In this document: positions 1 through 8,472 of the stretch, one piece after another
Layout: every line of letters starts with the position of its first letter
How positions within the stretch are numbered: the stretch's first letter is position 1
NCBI GenBank assembly: GCA_943327025.2
Contig: CALPVO020000015.1
Coordinates: 1 to 14,877, forward strand
DNA length: 14,877 nt
From: Janthinobacterium lividum
GTDB taxonomy: Bacteria > Pseudomonadota > Gammaproteobacteria > Steroidobacterales > Steroidobacteraceae
Direction of reading: 5' to 3'
Made by a program: the position numbers and the translations under genes
Notes under the pieces: generated by a model
What the model saw: the letters and a program-made list of their open reading frames with translations, nothing else
Told to the model about the DNA's origin: nothing
Database searches by the model: none

Positions 1-717
1 ACCGAACACGCCAAGAACCACGCGGTACCGGACCTGAAGGAGTTCTACTCCGTGGGCCGCGAGGCAGTGCCAGAGAGAGACGGGGAGTTGGACCCCGAAC
101 ACTACCCGCCCAATGTCTGGCCTGCTGCGCCCGAAACGCTGCGCGAAGTGTTTTCCTCGCTCTATTCCGCGCTCGACGGCGCGGGCCAACAGCTGCTGGC
201 GGCGCTGGAGCCGGCGTTGCAATTACCCGCGGGCTGGTTCGCCACCCGCTGCGTTGCCGGCAATTCGGTACTGCGCGTTATCCACTATCCGCCGGTGGGG
301 GCAGGTGTGGCGCCTGGCGCCGTGCGCAGTGCTGCCCATGAAGACATCAACTTGCTCACGCTGTTGGTGGCAGCGCGCGGTGGTGGCTTGCAGTTGTTGG
401 ACCGCGATGGCACTTGGTTGCCGGTGGAAACGGAGCCGCGGAACCTGATTGTGGATTCGGGCGATATGCTCGCGCGCCTGACGAACGGGGTTATTCCCGC
501 CACCACACACCGCGTGGTGAACCCGGGCGGCGAGTTCGCGAACATCGCTAACGCCAGCCGCTATTCCATGCCGTTCTTCCTGCACCCCACCAACGCCACG
601 TCTCTCGCAGCGTTGCCGTCTTGCGTTACGGCGGAGCGCCCCTTGCGCCACCCGCCCACGACGGCGGGTGACTATCTCGACGAGCGGTTGCGCGAGATAG
701 GTTTGAAGCGCCGGTAA
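1..717 (+). CDS. Isopenicillin N synthase-family 2OG-Fe(II) oxygenase (5'-truncated by window edge)
   Basis: The reading frame is open from base 1, so the gene starts outside the window; 238 residues are visible, probably the last two thirds of a roughly 330-residue protein. The opening residues (T-E-H-A-K-N-H, then VPDLKEFYSVGRE) resemble the central stretch of non-haem iron oxygenases of the isopenicillin N synthase/gibberellin oxidase type. The iron-binding facial triad is visible: H-E-D with His at 337-339 and Asp at 343-345, and the distal His in TTHRVVNP at 508-510. The 2-oxoglutarate-binding R-x-S follows, with Arg at 559-561 and Ser at 565-567. The expected chemistry is oxidation of a small molecule using O2 and 2-oxoglutarate; the substrate cannot be read from sequence. 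Its 3' end overlaps the convergent PepSY gene by 46 nt. The family call is firm, the function is not. Confidence 0.88.
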   Translation, partial: TEHAKNHAVPDLKEFYSVGREAVPERDGELDPEHYPPNVWPAAPETLREVFSSLYSALDGAGQQLLAALEPALQLPAGWFATRCVAGNSVLRVIHYPPVGAGVAPGAVRSAAHEDINLLTLLVAARGGGLQLLDRDGTWLPVETEPRNLIVDSGDMLARLTNGVIPATTHRVVNPGGEFANIANASRYSMPFFLHPTNATSLAALPSCVTAERPLRHPPTTAGDYLDERLREIGLKRR

Positions 718-1379
718 AGCAGCACGCCGCCGGTCAGCGTCAGCACCAGCAAGCCCGCCGCGAACGCCATGAGCAGTGGATGGTTGAAGTCTTCGTGCTC
801 GCGGTAATCCATGATATGCAGCGACCACAGAAAGTCGTAGACGCGCCAAGTGTTGGTGCGCCGTGCCACCACCTTGCCGGTGAACGGCGAGACGTACATC
901 CGCAATCCTTCCGGATCGTTGAAATGCACCTGCCAGACGGGCAAAGGTCCGCGGTATTCGATGGGCGGCTCAGTTGTCAGCAGCGTTGCGCTTTGCACGG
1001 CACCAGTGCCGGCATAGTCAGCGGCGGCAATGCGTTGCGCTGCTGCTGCGTCCAGCGGCGAAAGCACCACGCCACTGTCGGCTTCCACGAGAGTGAAGGC
1101 CTTGCCCTGCTGCACACGCCAGACCGCGCGGCCATCCACTTGGGTCAGTTCCAGCCCGTCCACGGGGCCGTTCACGGCAGCTAACACCACTGCCAATGGG
1201 GCGGTGCTCGCCGCCGCTGCGCGCAAGTTCACCTTGGCGGCTTCGTGAACGAGATGTTCCCCGCGCACTTTCTCGATGGGCACCACGGACATGAACAAGC
1301 CACTGCTCGCCCACGCCAGTACTTGCAGCCCCACCAACAAGGCCAGCCACTGGTGCCACTTCCACCAATTCATGCGCAT
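672..1379 (-). CDS. PepSY domain membrane protein
   Basis: This 235-residue protein has a cytoplasmic, Trp-rich start (MRMNWWKWHQW), one transmembrane segment at about residues 11-32, a soluble domain at about 35-195, and a second transmembrane segment at about 201-222 followed by a basic tail. This is the layout of small PepSY-associated transmembrane proteins. The block PVWQVHFNDPEGLRMYVSP, then WRVYDFLWSLHIMDY, is characteristic of the family as I know it. The soluble part would face the periplasm. Members are often linked to peptidase inhibition, iron uptake or redox systems, but nothing here assigns a role. The start at 1379 is supported by GGAGG at 1394-1390, 10 nt upstream; a second ATG at 1373 is worse placed. 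The gene is divergent from the TPR-rsmG-parAB unit and overlaps the oxygenase gene tail to tail. Confidence 0.85.
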   Translation of the reverse strand: MRMNWWKWHQWLALLVGLQVLAWASSGLFMSVVPIEKVRGEHLVHEAAKVNLRAAAASTAPLAVVLAAVNGPVDGLELTQVDGRAVWRVQQGKAFTLVEADSGVVLSPLDAAAAQRIAAADYAGTGAVQSATLLTTEPPIEYRGPLPVWQVHFNDPEGLRMYVSPFTGKVVARRTNTWRVYDFLWSLHIMDYREHEDFNHPLLMAFAAGLLVLTLTGGVLLYRRFKPISRNRSSR

Positions 1380-1413
1380 CGGTATTCGTCCTCCAAGTCT
1401 CTACAATACCCAT
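1380..1413. promoter_or_regulatory. Divergent 34-bp promoter region with a symmetric -10 element
   Basis: Only 34 bp separate the two divergent start codons. TACAAT at 1402-1407 is a good -10 hexamer for the + strand, and the same bases read TATTGT on the - strand (1408-1403). For the + direction, transcription would begin close to the ATG at 1414, with no Shine-Dalgarno sequence, so the message may be leaderless. For the - direction, a start near 1396 would leave a short leader carrying GGAGG at 1394-1390. I see no convincing -35 box on either side. Promoter activity is inferred. Confidence 0.45.
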
Positions 1414-2814
1414 ATGCGTTCGCTCCTCCTTGGTTGTTTGTGGTTGTTTGGGGTTGCCGCCTCAGTACAGGCCTCGGGGTCGACCGCGGGGCAGGCCTCA
1501 GTGCCGACCTCAGTGCAGGCCGTGGCCCAGCCGGTAGCGGCAACGGCTCGTGCTTCCACCAACCCAGCCCGTGCCACCGCCGCCATTTCTCCAGCCGAAT
1601 CTTTGTCCCGCGCCGAAGAAGCGCTGAACGCGCGCGACGCCGCGGCCGCTACCACGTGGCTGCGCCAAGCCCTGGCCCACCCCCGCCTCGCTGCTGACCA
1701 GCACGTGGAGGCAGAGCTGCTGCTGGCCCGTGCGGCGCGTTTGCAGGAACAGCCCGAGGCCGCCATGGCCGCCGCCGACCGTGCCGAGGCCGCAGCCCGT
1801 GCGGCCAACGATGGCGCCGGTGTGGTGGCGGTGCTTCGCGAACGTTCCGCCTTGGCCGTGTTAGCAGGCCGCACCGATGTGGCTGCGGCGGACCTCGCCG
1901 CCTGGGAAAGCCTGGCGGAAGAGGCCGAAGAGCCGCAGTTGCTGTTTGAAGCCCGCGTGGCTTCTGCCCGGTTCCTGCTGGACCGCGGCAACGCGGACCG
2001 TGCCTTGGAGCGTTTGTCGGCGTTGGCTGGCGAAGCACGCGGCGTGAACCTTCGCAGCGGTTACCTGGCCGTGGCCGAGGTGTGGCTGGCGAAGGGCGAT
2101 GCCGCCCGCGCCGCTGTGGCGTATTCCCTCGCGCTGGGCTTCAGCCCGGATGCCGCCGATGCCTTGGTGGGCCGCGCCAAGGCGCGCTTGCAGGCCGGCC
2201 AAGCCGACGGCGCCCGCGCGGACCTCGCAGCTGCCATGGCGGCGCTGCCGCGCCTGCCTTCCAGCCTCCAGCGCGACCTCGCCGCGGAAGCCATCATCGC
2301 GCTGCAGATCGAAATGCAATCCGCCGGCTCCGCCGCCGGCGAAACGGGCGCCGCAGACGACCCGCTCACGGCTGCCCACGCCGCCGTGGCCGCCGGCAAG
2401 CTTGAAGACGCGCGCGGGCTCGCCGAATCGGCCATCATGCGCGACCGCAACTCCTGGGAGGCGCGGGCGCTGCTGGCGGAAATCTATCTGCAGCAGGGCG
2501 AATACGGCGGGGCGGCGAACACGTTCGCGACCCTGTCTGGCCAGGCGCCACTCGGCAAGCAGGCGGGGGATTCCCGCTACCCGAGCGTCGGTGGCACTTT
2601 GGCGCAGGGTTTGCTGGGGGTGGAGGTGTACGACGTGGAAGGCTTTGCGGAAAACTGGCGCACGTTGGCGCCCACCGAACAGGCGGCCTTGCGCGCTGCG
2701 GTGGCGGCGGCGCGGCAGCGCGGGCCCATGGAAAAGACGGCGCTGCCTTTGGTGGCCATCGTTGAAGCCGGCGTCGCCCCCCAACCTGTTGCCCAACCCG
2801 AGTCCCGCCCATGA
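1414..2814 (+). CDS. Secreted/periplasmic tetratricopeptide-repeat protein
   Basis: This 466-residue, Ala-rich protein begins with a signal peptide (MRSLLLGCLWLFGVAASVQA, likely cleaved after residue 20). A low-complexity Ala/Ser/Thr/Gln/Pro stretch follows to about residue 60. Helical repeats of TPR type run to the C-terminus; the clearest are at about 215-246 (YLAVAEVWLAKGDAARAAVA), 249-280 and 347-380 (WEARALLAEIYLQQGEYGGA). TPR proteins are scaffolds, so the partner is unknown. An in-frame ATG exists at 1276, but that extension overlaps the divergent PepSY gene and hides the signal peptide, so I prefer 1414. LLGC at residues 5-8 looks like a lipobox but sits inside the hydrophobic core. 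The stop overlaps the rsmG start (ATGA), making this the first gene of the rsmG-parA-parB unit. I recognise no named family. Confidence 0.82.
   Translation: MRSLLLGCLWLFGVAASVQASGSTAGQASVPTSVQAVAQPVAATARASTNPARATAAISPAESLSRAEEALNARDAAAATTWLRQALAHPRLAADQHVEAELLLARAARLQEQPEAAMAAADRAEAAARAANDGAGVVAVLRERSALAVLAGRTDVAAADLAAWESLAEEAEEPQLLFEARVASARFLLDRGNADRALERLSALAGEARGVNLRSGYLAVAEVWLAKGDAARAAVAYSLALGFSPDAADALVGRAKARLQAGQADGARADLAAAMAALPRLPSSLQRDLAAEAIIALQIEMQSAGSAAGETGAADDPLTAAHAAVAAGKLEDARGLAESAIMRDRNSWEARALLAEIYLQQGEYGGAANTFATLSGQAPLGKQAGDSRYPSVGGTLAQGLLGVEVYDVEGFAENWRTLAPTEQAALRAAVAAARQRGPMEKTALPLVAIVEAGVAPQPVAQPESRP
1431..1450 (+). repeat. Perfect 10-nt tandem duplication in the signal-peptide codons
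   Basis: TGGTTGTTTG occurs twice in direct succession (1431-1440 and 1441-1450) inside the signal-peptide coding region of the TPR gene. The unit is not a multiple of three, so gain or loss of a copy would shift the frame. Confidence 0.9.
1460..1521 (+). repeat. Imperfect 12-nt repeats in the low-complexity N-terminal region
   Basis: CCTCAGTACAGGCC at 1460-1473 recurs as CCTCAGTGCCGA at 1496-1507 and CCTCAGTGCAGGCC at 1508-1521. The last two copies are adjacent with a 12-nt period, so frame is kept. They encode related Ser-Val-Gln/Pro-rich residues just after the signal peptide of the TPR protein. Confidence 0.7.
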
Positions 2815-3644
2815 CCGTCCGCGAATACACGCCCCCTACGGCTGCTGAACACGCCGCCGAGCGCATCCAAATAGTGGCGGCGCTCGAACAGTTCGCTGTG
2901 GTGGCTACCGCGCGCCAGTTGGACCAACTGCAGGAACTGCTGGACCGCACCGGCGAAGCCAACTCGCAGTTCAACCTCACCGCCATCCGCGCCCGGCCGG
3001 ACATGTTGGTGAAGCACGTCTTCGACAGCTTTTCGCTGCTGCCCTTCTTGCCGTCGCTGGAGGCTGTCGATGCCGCCGCCGACCCTGACGCTGCCAGCGC
3101 TGCCGCCAATGCTGCCGCCAGTGCTGTCGCTAGTGCTGCCGATACGGTCGCCAGCCCCTACGAAGAGGACGGCTTCGACCCCTACACCCTGCGCGTCGCG
3201 GACATCGGCACCGGCGCCGGCTTTCCCGGGTTGCCGCTCGCCATCCTGCGCCCCGATCTCGATTTCCTGCTGGTGGATTCCATCGGCAAGAAGGCGCGCC
3301 ACGTGGGTGCCACCGCCCATGGGCTTGGCCTCGACAATGCCCGGGTGGAAAACAGCCGCGCGGAACAGTTGCGCCGGGTTGGCACGTTTGCCGGGGCCTT
3401 TGCCGTGGTGACGGCGCGCGCGCTGTCCAGCCTCGAAGATTTCGCCCGCAATGCCGGCCACTTGGCCGCCCCCGGCGGGCGCCTGCTGGCCATGAAGGGC
3501 AAGGTGCCTGAAGAGGAACTGGCCGCCCTGCGCCGCGGGGTGAAAGACATCGCCGGCGACCGCTGGAAAGTGGCCGGGGTACAGCCTTTGAGCGTGCCGG
3601 GGCTTTACGACGAGCGCCATCTTGTGGAACTCTGCCGCGAATGA
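2811..3644 (+). CDS. rsmG: 16S rRNA (guanine527-N7)-methyltransferase RsmG (GidB), with Ala-rich insertion
   Basis: RsmG methylates N7 of G527 in 16S rRNA with S-adenosylmethionine; loss gives low-level streptomycin resistance in several bacteria. Family landmarks are present: [10 protein letters not shown] (residues 51-60), [10 protein letters not shown] (65-74), the SAM-binding loop [18 protein letters not shown] (129-146), [13 protein letters not shown] (153-165), [13 protein letters not shown] (199-211), GGRLLAMKG (222-230) and PGLYDERH near the end. At 277 residues it is about 70 longer than the usual roughly 207-210. The extra length is an N-terminal extension plus an insertion at about residues 82-124, between the first helical region and the SAM loop. 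That insertion is almost all Ala/Ser/Asp and is built from 12-nt DNA repeats. The catalytic fold looks intact. The start overlaps the TPR stop (ATGA) and the stop overlaps the parA start, implying coupled translation. Confidence 0.96.
   Translation: MTVREYTPPTAAEHAAERIQIVAALEQFAVVATARQLDQLQELLDRTGEANSQFNLTAIRARPDMLVKHVFDSFSLLPFLPSLEAVDAAADPDAASAAANAAASAVASAADTVASPYEEDGFDPYTLRVADIGTGAGFPGLPLAILRPDLDFLLVDSIGKKARHVGATAHGLGLDNARVENSRAEQLRRVGTFAGAFAVVTARALSSLEDFARNAGHLAAPGGRLLAMKGKVPEEELAALRRGVKDIAGDRWKVAGVQPLSVPGLYDERHLVELCRE
3090..3146 (+). repeat. Degenerate 12-nt tandem repeats inside rsmG
   Basis: After a 9-nt partial unit (GCTGCCAGC, 3090-3098) come GCTGCCGCCAAT (3099-3110), GCTGCCGCCAGT (3111-3122), GCTGTCGCTAGT (3123-3134) and the decayed GCTGCCGATACG (3135-3146). 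They encode [16 protein letters not shown], the core of the Ala-rich insertion in RsmG. Confidence 0.85.
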
Positions 3645-4450
3645 ACCGGGTTATTGCAGTTGCCAACCAGAAGGGCGGGGTGGGGAAATCCACCACGAGC
3701 ATCAACCTTGCGGCCTCTTTGGCGGCCACCAAGCGGCGTGTGCTGCTCATCGACCTGGACCCTCAAGGCAACGCCACCATGGGCTCGGGGCTCGATAAAT
3801 CCACGCTAGAGCGTTCCATCCTGGAAGTGCTGCTGGCGGAATGCACGCTTGCGGAAGCCACCGTGCCGCTGCAGCCGGCGGGCTTTGCCTTGGTTGGCGC
3901 GAACGGCGACCTCACCGCCGCCGAAGTGCACCTGATGGCGCTGGAAGAAGGCCGCCAGCTGCGCCTGAAGAATGCGCTGGCGCCCGTGCTGGACCAGTAC
4001 GACGTGGTGCTCATCGACTGCCCGCCGTCGTTGAACTTGCTGACGGTGAACGCCTTGGCCGCCGCGGACAGCGTGCTGGTGCCCATGCAGTGCGAATACT
4101 TCGCGCTGGAAGGTCTCGCCGCGCTCATGTCCACCATCGAGCAGGTGCGTGCCTCCATCAACCCGGGGCTGCAGTTGGAAGGCATCCTGCGCACCATGCA
4201 CGACCCGCGCAACACGCTCACGAACGAGGTGAGCGCGCAGCTCATCCAGCACTTCGAAGACAAGGTGTTCCGCACCGTCATTCCGCGCAACGTGCGCCTG
4301 GCGGAGGCGCCGTCGTACGGCTTGCCAGCCCTGTACCATGACAAGGAAAGCCGCGGCGCGCTGGCTTACCTCGCCCTCGCCGGCGAGATGATCCGCCGCG
4401 ACGAAGAAGCAGCGGCCGGCGAGCCCGCCGAAGCGGAAGCAGCAGACTAA
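3641..4450 (+). CDS. parA: Chromosome-partitioning ATPase ParA (Soj)
   Basis: This 269-residue ParA/Soj-type Walker ATPase acts with ParB to move and position the chromosome origin region: ATP-bound dimers bind DNA nonspecifically and ParB stimulates hydrolysis. The deviant Walker A motif KGGVGKST is at residues 11-18 with both signature lysines (Lys11, Lys16). Walker A' is [12 protein letters not shown] around Asp38/Asp40, and Walker B is VVLIDCPPS around Asp126. Length and lack of an N-terminal DNA-binding domain fit the chromosomal rather than the large plasmid form. The C-terminal tail is acidic and Ala-rich ([16 protein letters not shown]). It overlaps rsmG by 4 nt and shares one base with parB (TAATG). 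Confidence 0.97.
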   Translation: MNRVIAVANQKGGVGKSTTSINLAASLAATKRRVLLIDLDPQGNATMGSGLDKSTLERSILEVLLAECTLAEATVPLQPAGFALVGANGDLTAAEVHLMALEEGRQLRLKNALAPVLDQYDVVLIDCPPSLNLLTVNALAAADSVLVPMQCEYFALEGLAALMSTIEQVRASINPGLQLEGILRTMHDPRNTLTNEVSAQLIQHFEDKVFRTVIPRNVRLAEAPSYGLPALYHDKESRGALAYLALAGEMIRRDEEAAAGEPAEAEAAD

Positions 4451-5439
4451 TGGCAATGAAGAAAGGCGGTCTCGGCCGCGGTTTGGAAGCGCTGCTCGGC
4501 AGCACCACGGCCAAGCAAGTGGCGGCCGGTGCGCAGGCGCGCGCCCAGCAGGCCCCAGCGCCCACAGCTCCCGTGGCACCGCCAGCCCCCGCGGCGCGTC
4601 CGGTGGCCCCGGGTGCTGTGGCGCCGCCGCCTGGCGAAGAACTCGCCTACCTTCCGGTGAGCGCCATGCAGCGCGGGCAATACCAGCCCCGCGCAGACAT
4701 GCGCGAAGACTCGCTGCAGGAACTGGCGGAAAGCATCAAGGCGCAAGGGTTGGTGCAGCCCATCGTCGTCCGGCCGGTGGCCGTGGCGCGCGGCGAAGCG
4801 GCCCGCTACGAAATCATTGCGGGTGAACGCCGCTGGCGCGCTGCGCAGTTGGCGGGCCTCACGCAAGTCCCTGTTTTCATTCGCCAAGTGGCGGACCGCG
4901 CTGCGGTGGCGATGGCGCTCATCGAGAATATTCAGCGCGAAAACCTGAACCCCTTGGAAGAGGCCCGCGCGCTGCAGCGGCTTATCCTCGAGTTCGAGGT
5001 GACGCACGAAGAGGCCGCGCAAGCTGTCGGCCGTTCGCGTGCTGGCGTGTCGAACCTGCTGCGTTTGCTGGAATTGCCGGAAGCGGTCCGCGCGCTGGTG
5101 GAAGGCCGGCAACTGGACATGGGCCATGCCCGTGCCTTGTTGGGCCTGCCCGATGCCAGCCGGCAGCAAGCGCTGGCCGAGCAGGCGGTGGCGGGCAAGT
5201 GGAGCGTGCGCGAAACGGAAGCCCGCGTGCGTGCCGCGACGACCCACACGCCTCCGCAGCCGCCGAAGCCCGTCGACCCGGACCTGCGCCGGCTGGAAAC
5301 GGACCTCTCCGACCGCCTCGGCGCCCGCGTGCAAATCCGTCAGGGGGCCAAGGGGCACGGTCAGCTGGTCATCGACTACACCAGCCTCGACGTGCTCGAC
5401 GGCATTCTGGCGCACCTGCGCGGCGGCAACGACTACTGA
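4450..5439 (+). CDS. parB: Chromosome-partitioning protein ParB (Spo0J)
   Basis: ParB binds centromere-like parS sites, spreads as a CTP-dependent clamp and activates ParA. The 329-residue protein starts with the conserved ParA-stimulating peptide (KKGGLGRGLEALLG, residues 4-17). An Ala/Pro-rich linker follows to about residue 57, then the ParB N-terminal CTPase domain with QYQPR, AGERRWRAAQL and ENIQRENLNPLEEA. A helix-turn-helix DNA-binding region follows (EEAAQAVGRSRAGVSNLLRLL), and a C-terminal dimerisation segment ends the protein. A second in-frame ATG at 4456 is an alternative start; the first is chosen because it overlaps the parA stop. No recognisable parS palindrome was seen inside the window. 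Confidence 0.97.
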   Translation: MAMKKGGLGRGLEALLGSTTAKQVAAGAQARAQQAPAPTAPVAPPAPAARPVAPGAVAPPPGEELAYLPVSAMQRGQYQPRADMREDSLQELAESIKAQGLVQPIVVRPVAVARGEAARYEIIAGERRWRAAQLAGLTQVPVFIRQVADRAAVAMALIENIQRENLNPLEEARALQRLILEFEVTHEEAAQAVGRSRAGVSNLLRLLELPEAVRALVEGRQLDMGHARALLGLPDASRQQALAEQAVAGKWSVRETEARVRAATTHTPPQPPKPVDPDLRRLETDLSDRLGARVQIRQGAKGHGQLVIDYTSLDVLDGILAHLRGGNDY

Positions 5440-5448
5440 AGCCGCCCG

Positions 5449-5469
5449 CTGCCTGTCGCGCGCAGGCAG
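5449..5469 (+). other. Inverted repeat just after parB
   Basis: CTGCCTG (5449-5455) and CAGGCAG (5463-5469) form a perfect 7-bp stem around a 7-nt loop, 10 nt after the parB stop codon. There is no T-tract, so it is not a standard intrinsic terminator. It may protect the 3' end of the parB message or be a weak terminator. Confidence 0.4.
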
Positions 5470-5489
5470 AGCGCTGACGCTTCTGGCGG

Positions 5490-5518
5490 TTGAAGCACTG
5501 CAAAAATCCCCCTATACT
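5490..5518 (+). promoter_or_regulatory. Probable sigma70 promoter of the atp operon
   Basis: TTGAAG (5490-5495) and TATACT (5513-5518) are separated by exactly 17 nt, close to consensus for housekeeping sigma70. A transcription start is expected near 5525, giving a leader of about 120 nt before atpI. It lies in the 206-bp parB-atpI gap, the longest non-coding stretch of the window and where an atp promoter is expected. Confidence 0.75.
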
Positions 5519-5587
5519 GCGCGGGCTCGAAGTAGGCCGTTGCCTGCGCCGGGCACCACGTTGAACGAGAGGGCCACTGGGCACACC

Positions 5588-5618
5588 CCACACGGGTAGC
5601 GTCGGTGGTTCTTTTTTT
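5588..5618 (+). terminator. Terminator-like hairpin plus T-run in the atp leader (possible attenuator)
   Basis: CCACACG (5588-5594) can pair with CGT (5600-5602) and GTGG (5605-5608), leaving a 2-nt bulge, and is followed by TTCTTTTTTT (5609-5618). It lies downstream of the probable promoter at 5490-5518 and upstream of the atpI start. It could end parB read-through, attenuate atp transcription, or both. A competing stem, GGTGG (5604-5608) with CCACC (5626-5630), uses the same bases. The stem is short and imperfect, so function is uncertain. Confidence 0.4.
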
Positions 5619-5645
5619 GTGGCCCCCACCCCGCCAGGAGCGCAA

Positions 5646-7204
<1,559 letters not shown>

Positions 7205-7205
7205 T

Positions 7206-7304
7206 AAACCCCCACGCGGGTTTGTTCCTGGCGGGTAAGTCGGCCTTTATCGGGCCGGTCCCCGCCGCGAACCGGGACGCTCGCGGCAAGCCCAGCTTGT
7301 CGCG
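7206..7304 (+). other. Three consecutive hairpins in the atpE-atpF gap
   Basis: The 130-nt gap holds three inverted repeats. The first is AAACCC (7206-7211) with GGGTTT (7218-7223). The second is nested: outer GGCGGG (7230-7235) with CCCGCC (7261-7266), inner CGGCC (7241-7245) with GGCCG (7253-7257). The third is CGCGGCAAG (7282-7290) with CTTGTCGCG (7296-7304), nine pairs including one G-U. None is followed by a clean T-tract. A role in mRNA processing, segmental stability or reduced read-through from atpE to the F1 genes is inferred. Confidence 0.6.
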
Positions 7305-7334
7305 CGTCGTCGCCCACGTCAGGAGCTTTCAGGC

Positions 7335-7826
7335 ATGAATATCGGCATTACGCTGGTCATCCAGGGTCTCGCGTTCTTCGCGGTGGCCTGGCTCGTCATG
7401 ACGTTCGGTTGGCCGAACATCATGAGCGCCATCGAGGAACGGCAGAAGAAGATCGCCGACGGCCTCGCCGCCGCCGATCGTGGCCAGAAGGACCTCGACG
7501 ACGCCAAGGCTCAGGCCGCGGAGATCGTCAAGGAAGCGCGTGTGAAGGCGGCCCAGGTCATCGACCAGGCCAACCGTCGCTCGAACGCGCTGGTCGACGA
7601 GGCCAAGGGCACCGCCTCCGCTGAAGCGGACCGTGTGGTGGCCGCCGCCCGCGACACCATCGCCATCGACTCGGCCCGCGCCCGCGGCGAGCTGCGCACT
7701 GAAGTGGCCGCTTTGGCCGTTCAGGGTGCCAGCCAGTTGCTTGGACGCGAAGTGAACGCGGCCGCCCACGCCGACCTGCTCGAGCGCCTCGCGGCGCAGA
7801 TCGAGCAGGGCGCAGCGGCCAAGTAA
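7335..7826 (+). CDS. atpF: ATP synthase Fo subunit b
   Basis: Subunit b dimerises to form the peripheral stalk that holds F1 against subunit a. The 163-residue protein has one N-terminal transmembrane helix (about residues 5-25, QGLAFFAVAWLVMTFGW). A long charged, Ala-rich helical region follows (EERQKKIADGLAAADRGQKD and onward), with the pattern expected of the right-handed coiled-coil stalk, and the end binds delta. Length matches the family (E. coli 156). AGGAG at 7321-7325 lies 9 nt before the ATG. atpH follows after 18 nt. Confidence 0.96.
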   Translation: MNIGITLVIQGLAFFAVAWLVMTFGWPNIMSAIEERQKKIADGLAAADRGQKDLDDAKAQAAEIVKEARVKAAQVIDQANRRSNALVDEAKGTASAEADRVVAAARDTIAIDSARARGELRTEVAALAVQGASQLLGREVNAAAHADLLERLAAQIEQGAAAK

Positions 7827-7844
7827 GGCACCGGGGAAACGTCC

Positions 7845-8381
7845 ATGGCGGAAAAAGCCACCATCGCCCGTCCCTACGCCCGCGCGGCATTCGAGCATGC
7901 CCATTCCCGTGGTCGGTTGGCCGCGTGGTCGGACCTGCTCGGTATCGCAGCGGCCGTGGTCGCGGACGATCGCGTGAAGGCGCTCACCCAGAACCCCACC
8001 GTGGCCTCCGGCCAAGTGGCGGAACTGGTAGCTGGCATTGCCGGCGAGCGTTGCGACGCGGAAGGCCGCAACTTCCTGCTGGTGCTGGCGGCAAACCGCC
8101 GGCTCGGGCTGCTGCCGCAGATCATCGAGATCTACGAGCAGCTGCGCAGCGAAGTGGAAAACACCCTGGACGTTCAGGTCACCACCGCCTACGCGTTCAA
8201 CGATGCGCAGCGCGCGCGGCTTTCCGCCGCGTTGTCGCGTCGCTTCGGTCGCGAAGTCCGTCTCCACGAAACCGTGGATGCGGGTTTGGTCGGCGGCGCG
8301 GTGGTCCGTGCTGGCGACATGGTCATTGATGGCTCGCTGAAGGGCCGCCTGGAGCAGTTGGCAGCGCAGATCGCGGGTTAA
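7845..8381 (+). CDS. atpH: ATP synthase F1 subunit delta
   Basis: Delta joins the top of the alpha/beta hexamer to the b dimer. The 178-residue protein (E. coli 177) has the N-terminal helical domain that starts with [15 protein letters not shown], the [22 protein letters not shown] block mid-protein, and the C-terminal [20 protein letters not shown] signature that defines the OSCP/delta family. A GGGGA site at 7833-7837 precedes the ATG. A 91-nt gap with a hairpin separates it from atpA. Confidence 0.97.
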   Translation: MAEKATIARPYARAAFEHAHSRGRLAAWSDLLGIAAAVVADDRVKALTQNPTVASGQVAELVAGIAGERCDAEGRNFLLVLAANRRLGLLPQIIEIYEQLRSEVENTLDVQVTTAYAFNDAQRARLSAALSRRFGREVRLHETVDAGLVGGAVVRAGDMVIDGSLKGRLEQLAAQIAG

Positions 8382-8425
8382 CCCCGATCGCCAGCCGCGC
8401 CCAGGGCGTTACCGCAGGACACCAA

Positions 8426-8447
8426 GGTTGGCAAGTAGTTGCCAGCC
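8426..8447 (+). other. Hairpin in the atpH-atpA gap
   Basis: GGTTGGCAA (8426-8434) pairs with TTGCCAGCC (8439-8447), nine pairs including one U-G, around a 4-nt loop (GTAG). There is no T-tract. It lies 13 nt before the GAGGA ribosome-binding site (8461-8465) of atpA. Confidence 0.55.
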
Positions 8448-8472
8448 GGAAAGAATTCACGAGGAACCGAAC

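Noticed and set aside
1276..1413. Longer start for the TPR protein
   Set aside because: It would overlap the divergent PepSY gene and bury a good signal peptide; no ribosome-binding site supports it.
1429..1440. LLGC lipobox in the TPR protein
   Set aside because: The Cys is inside the hydrophobic core rather than at its end, and Leu at the -2 position is unusual, so ordinary signal peptidase cleavage is more likely.
5619..5645. GTG start for atpI
   Set aside because: It overlaps the T-run of the leader, and the ATG at 5646 has AGGAG at the right distance.
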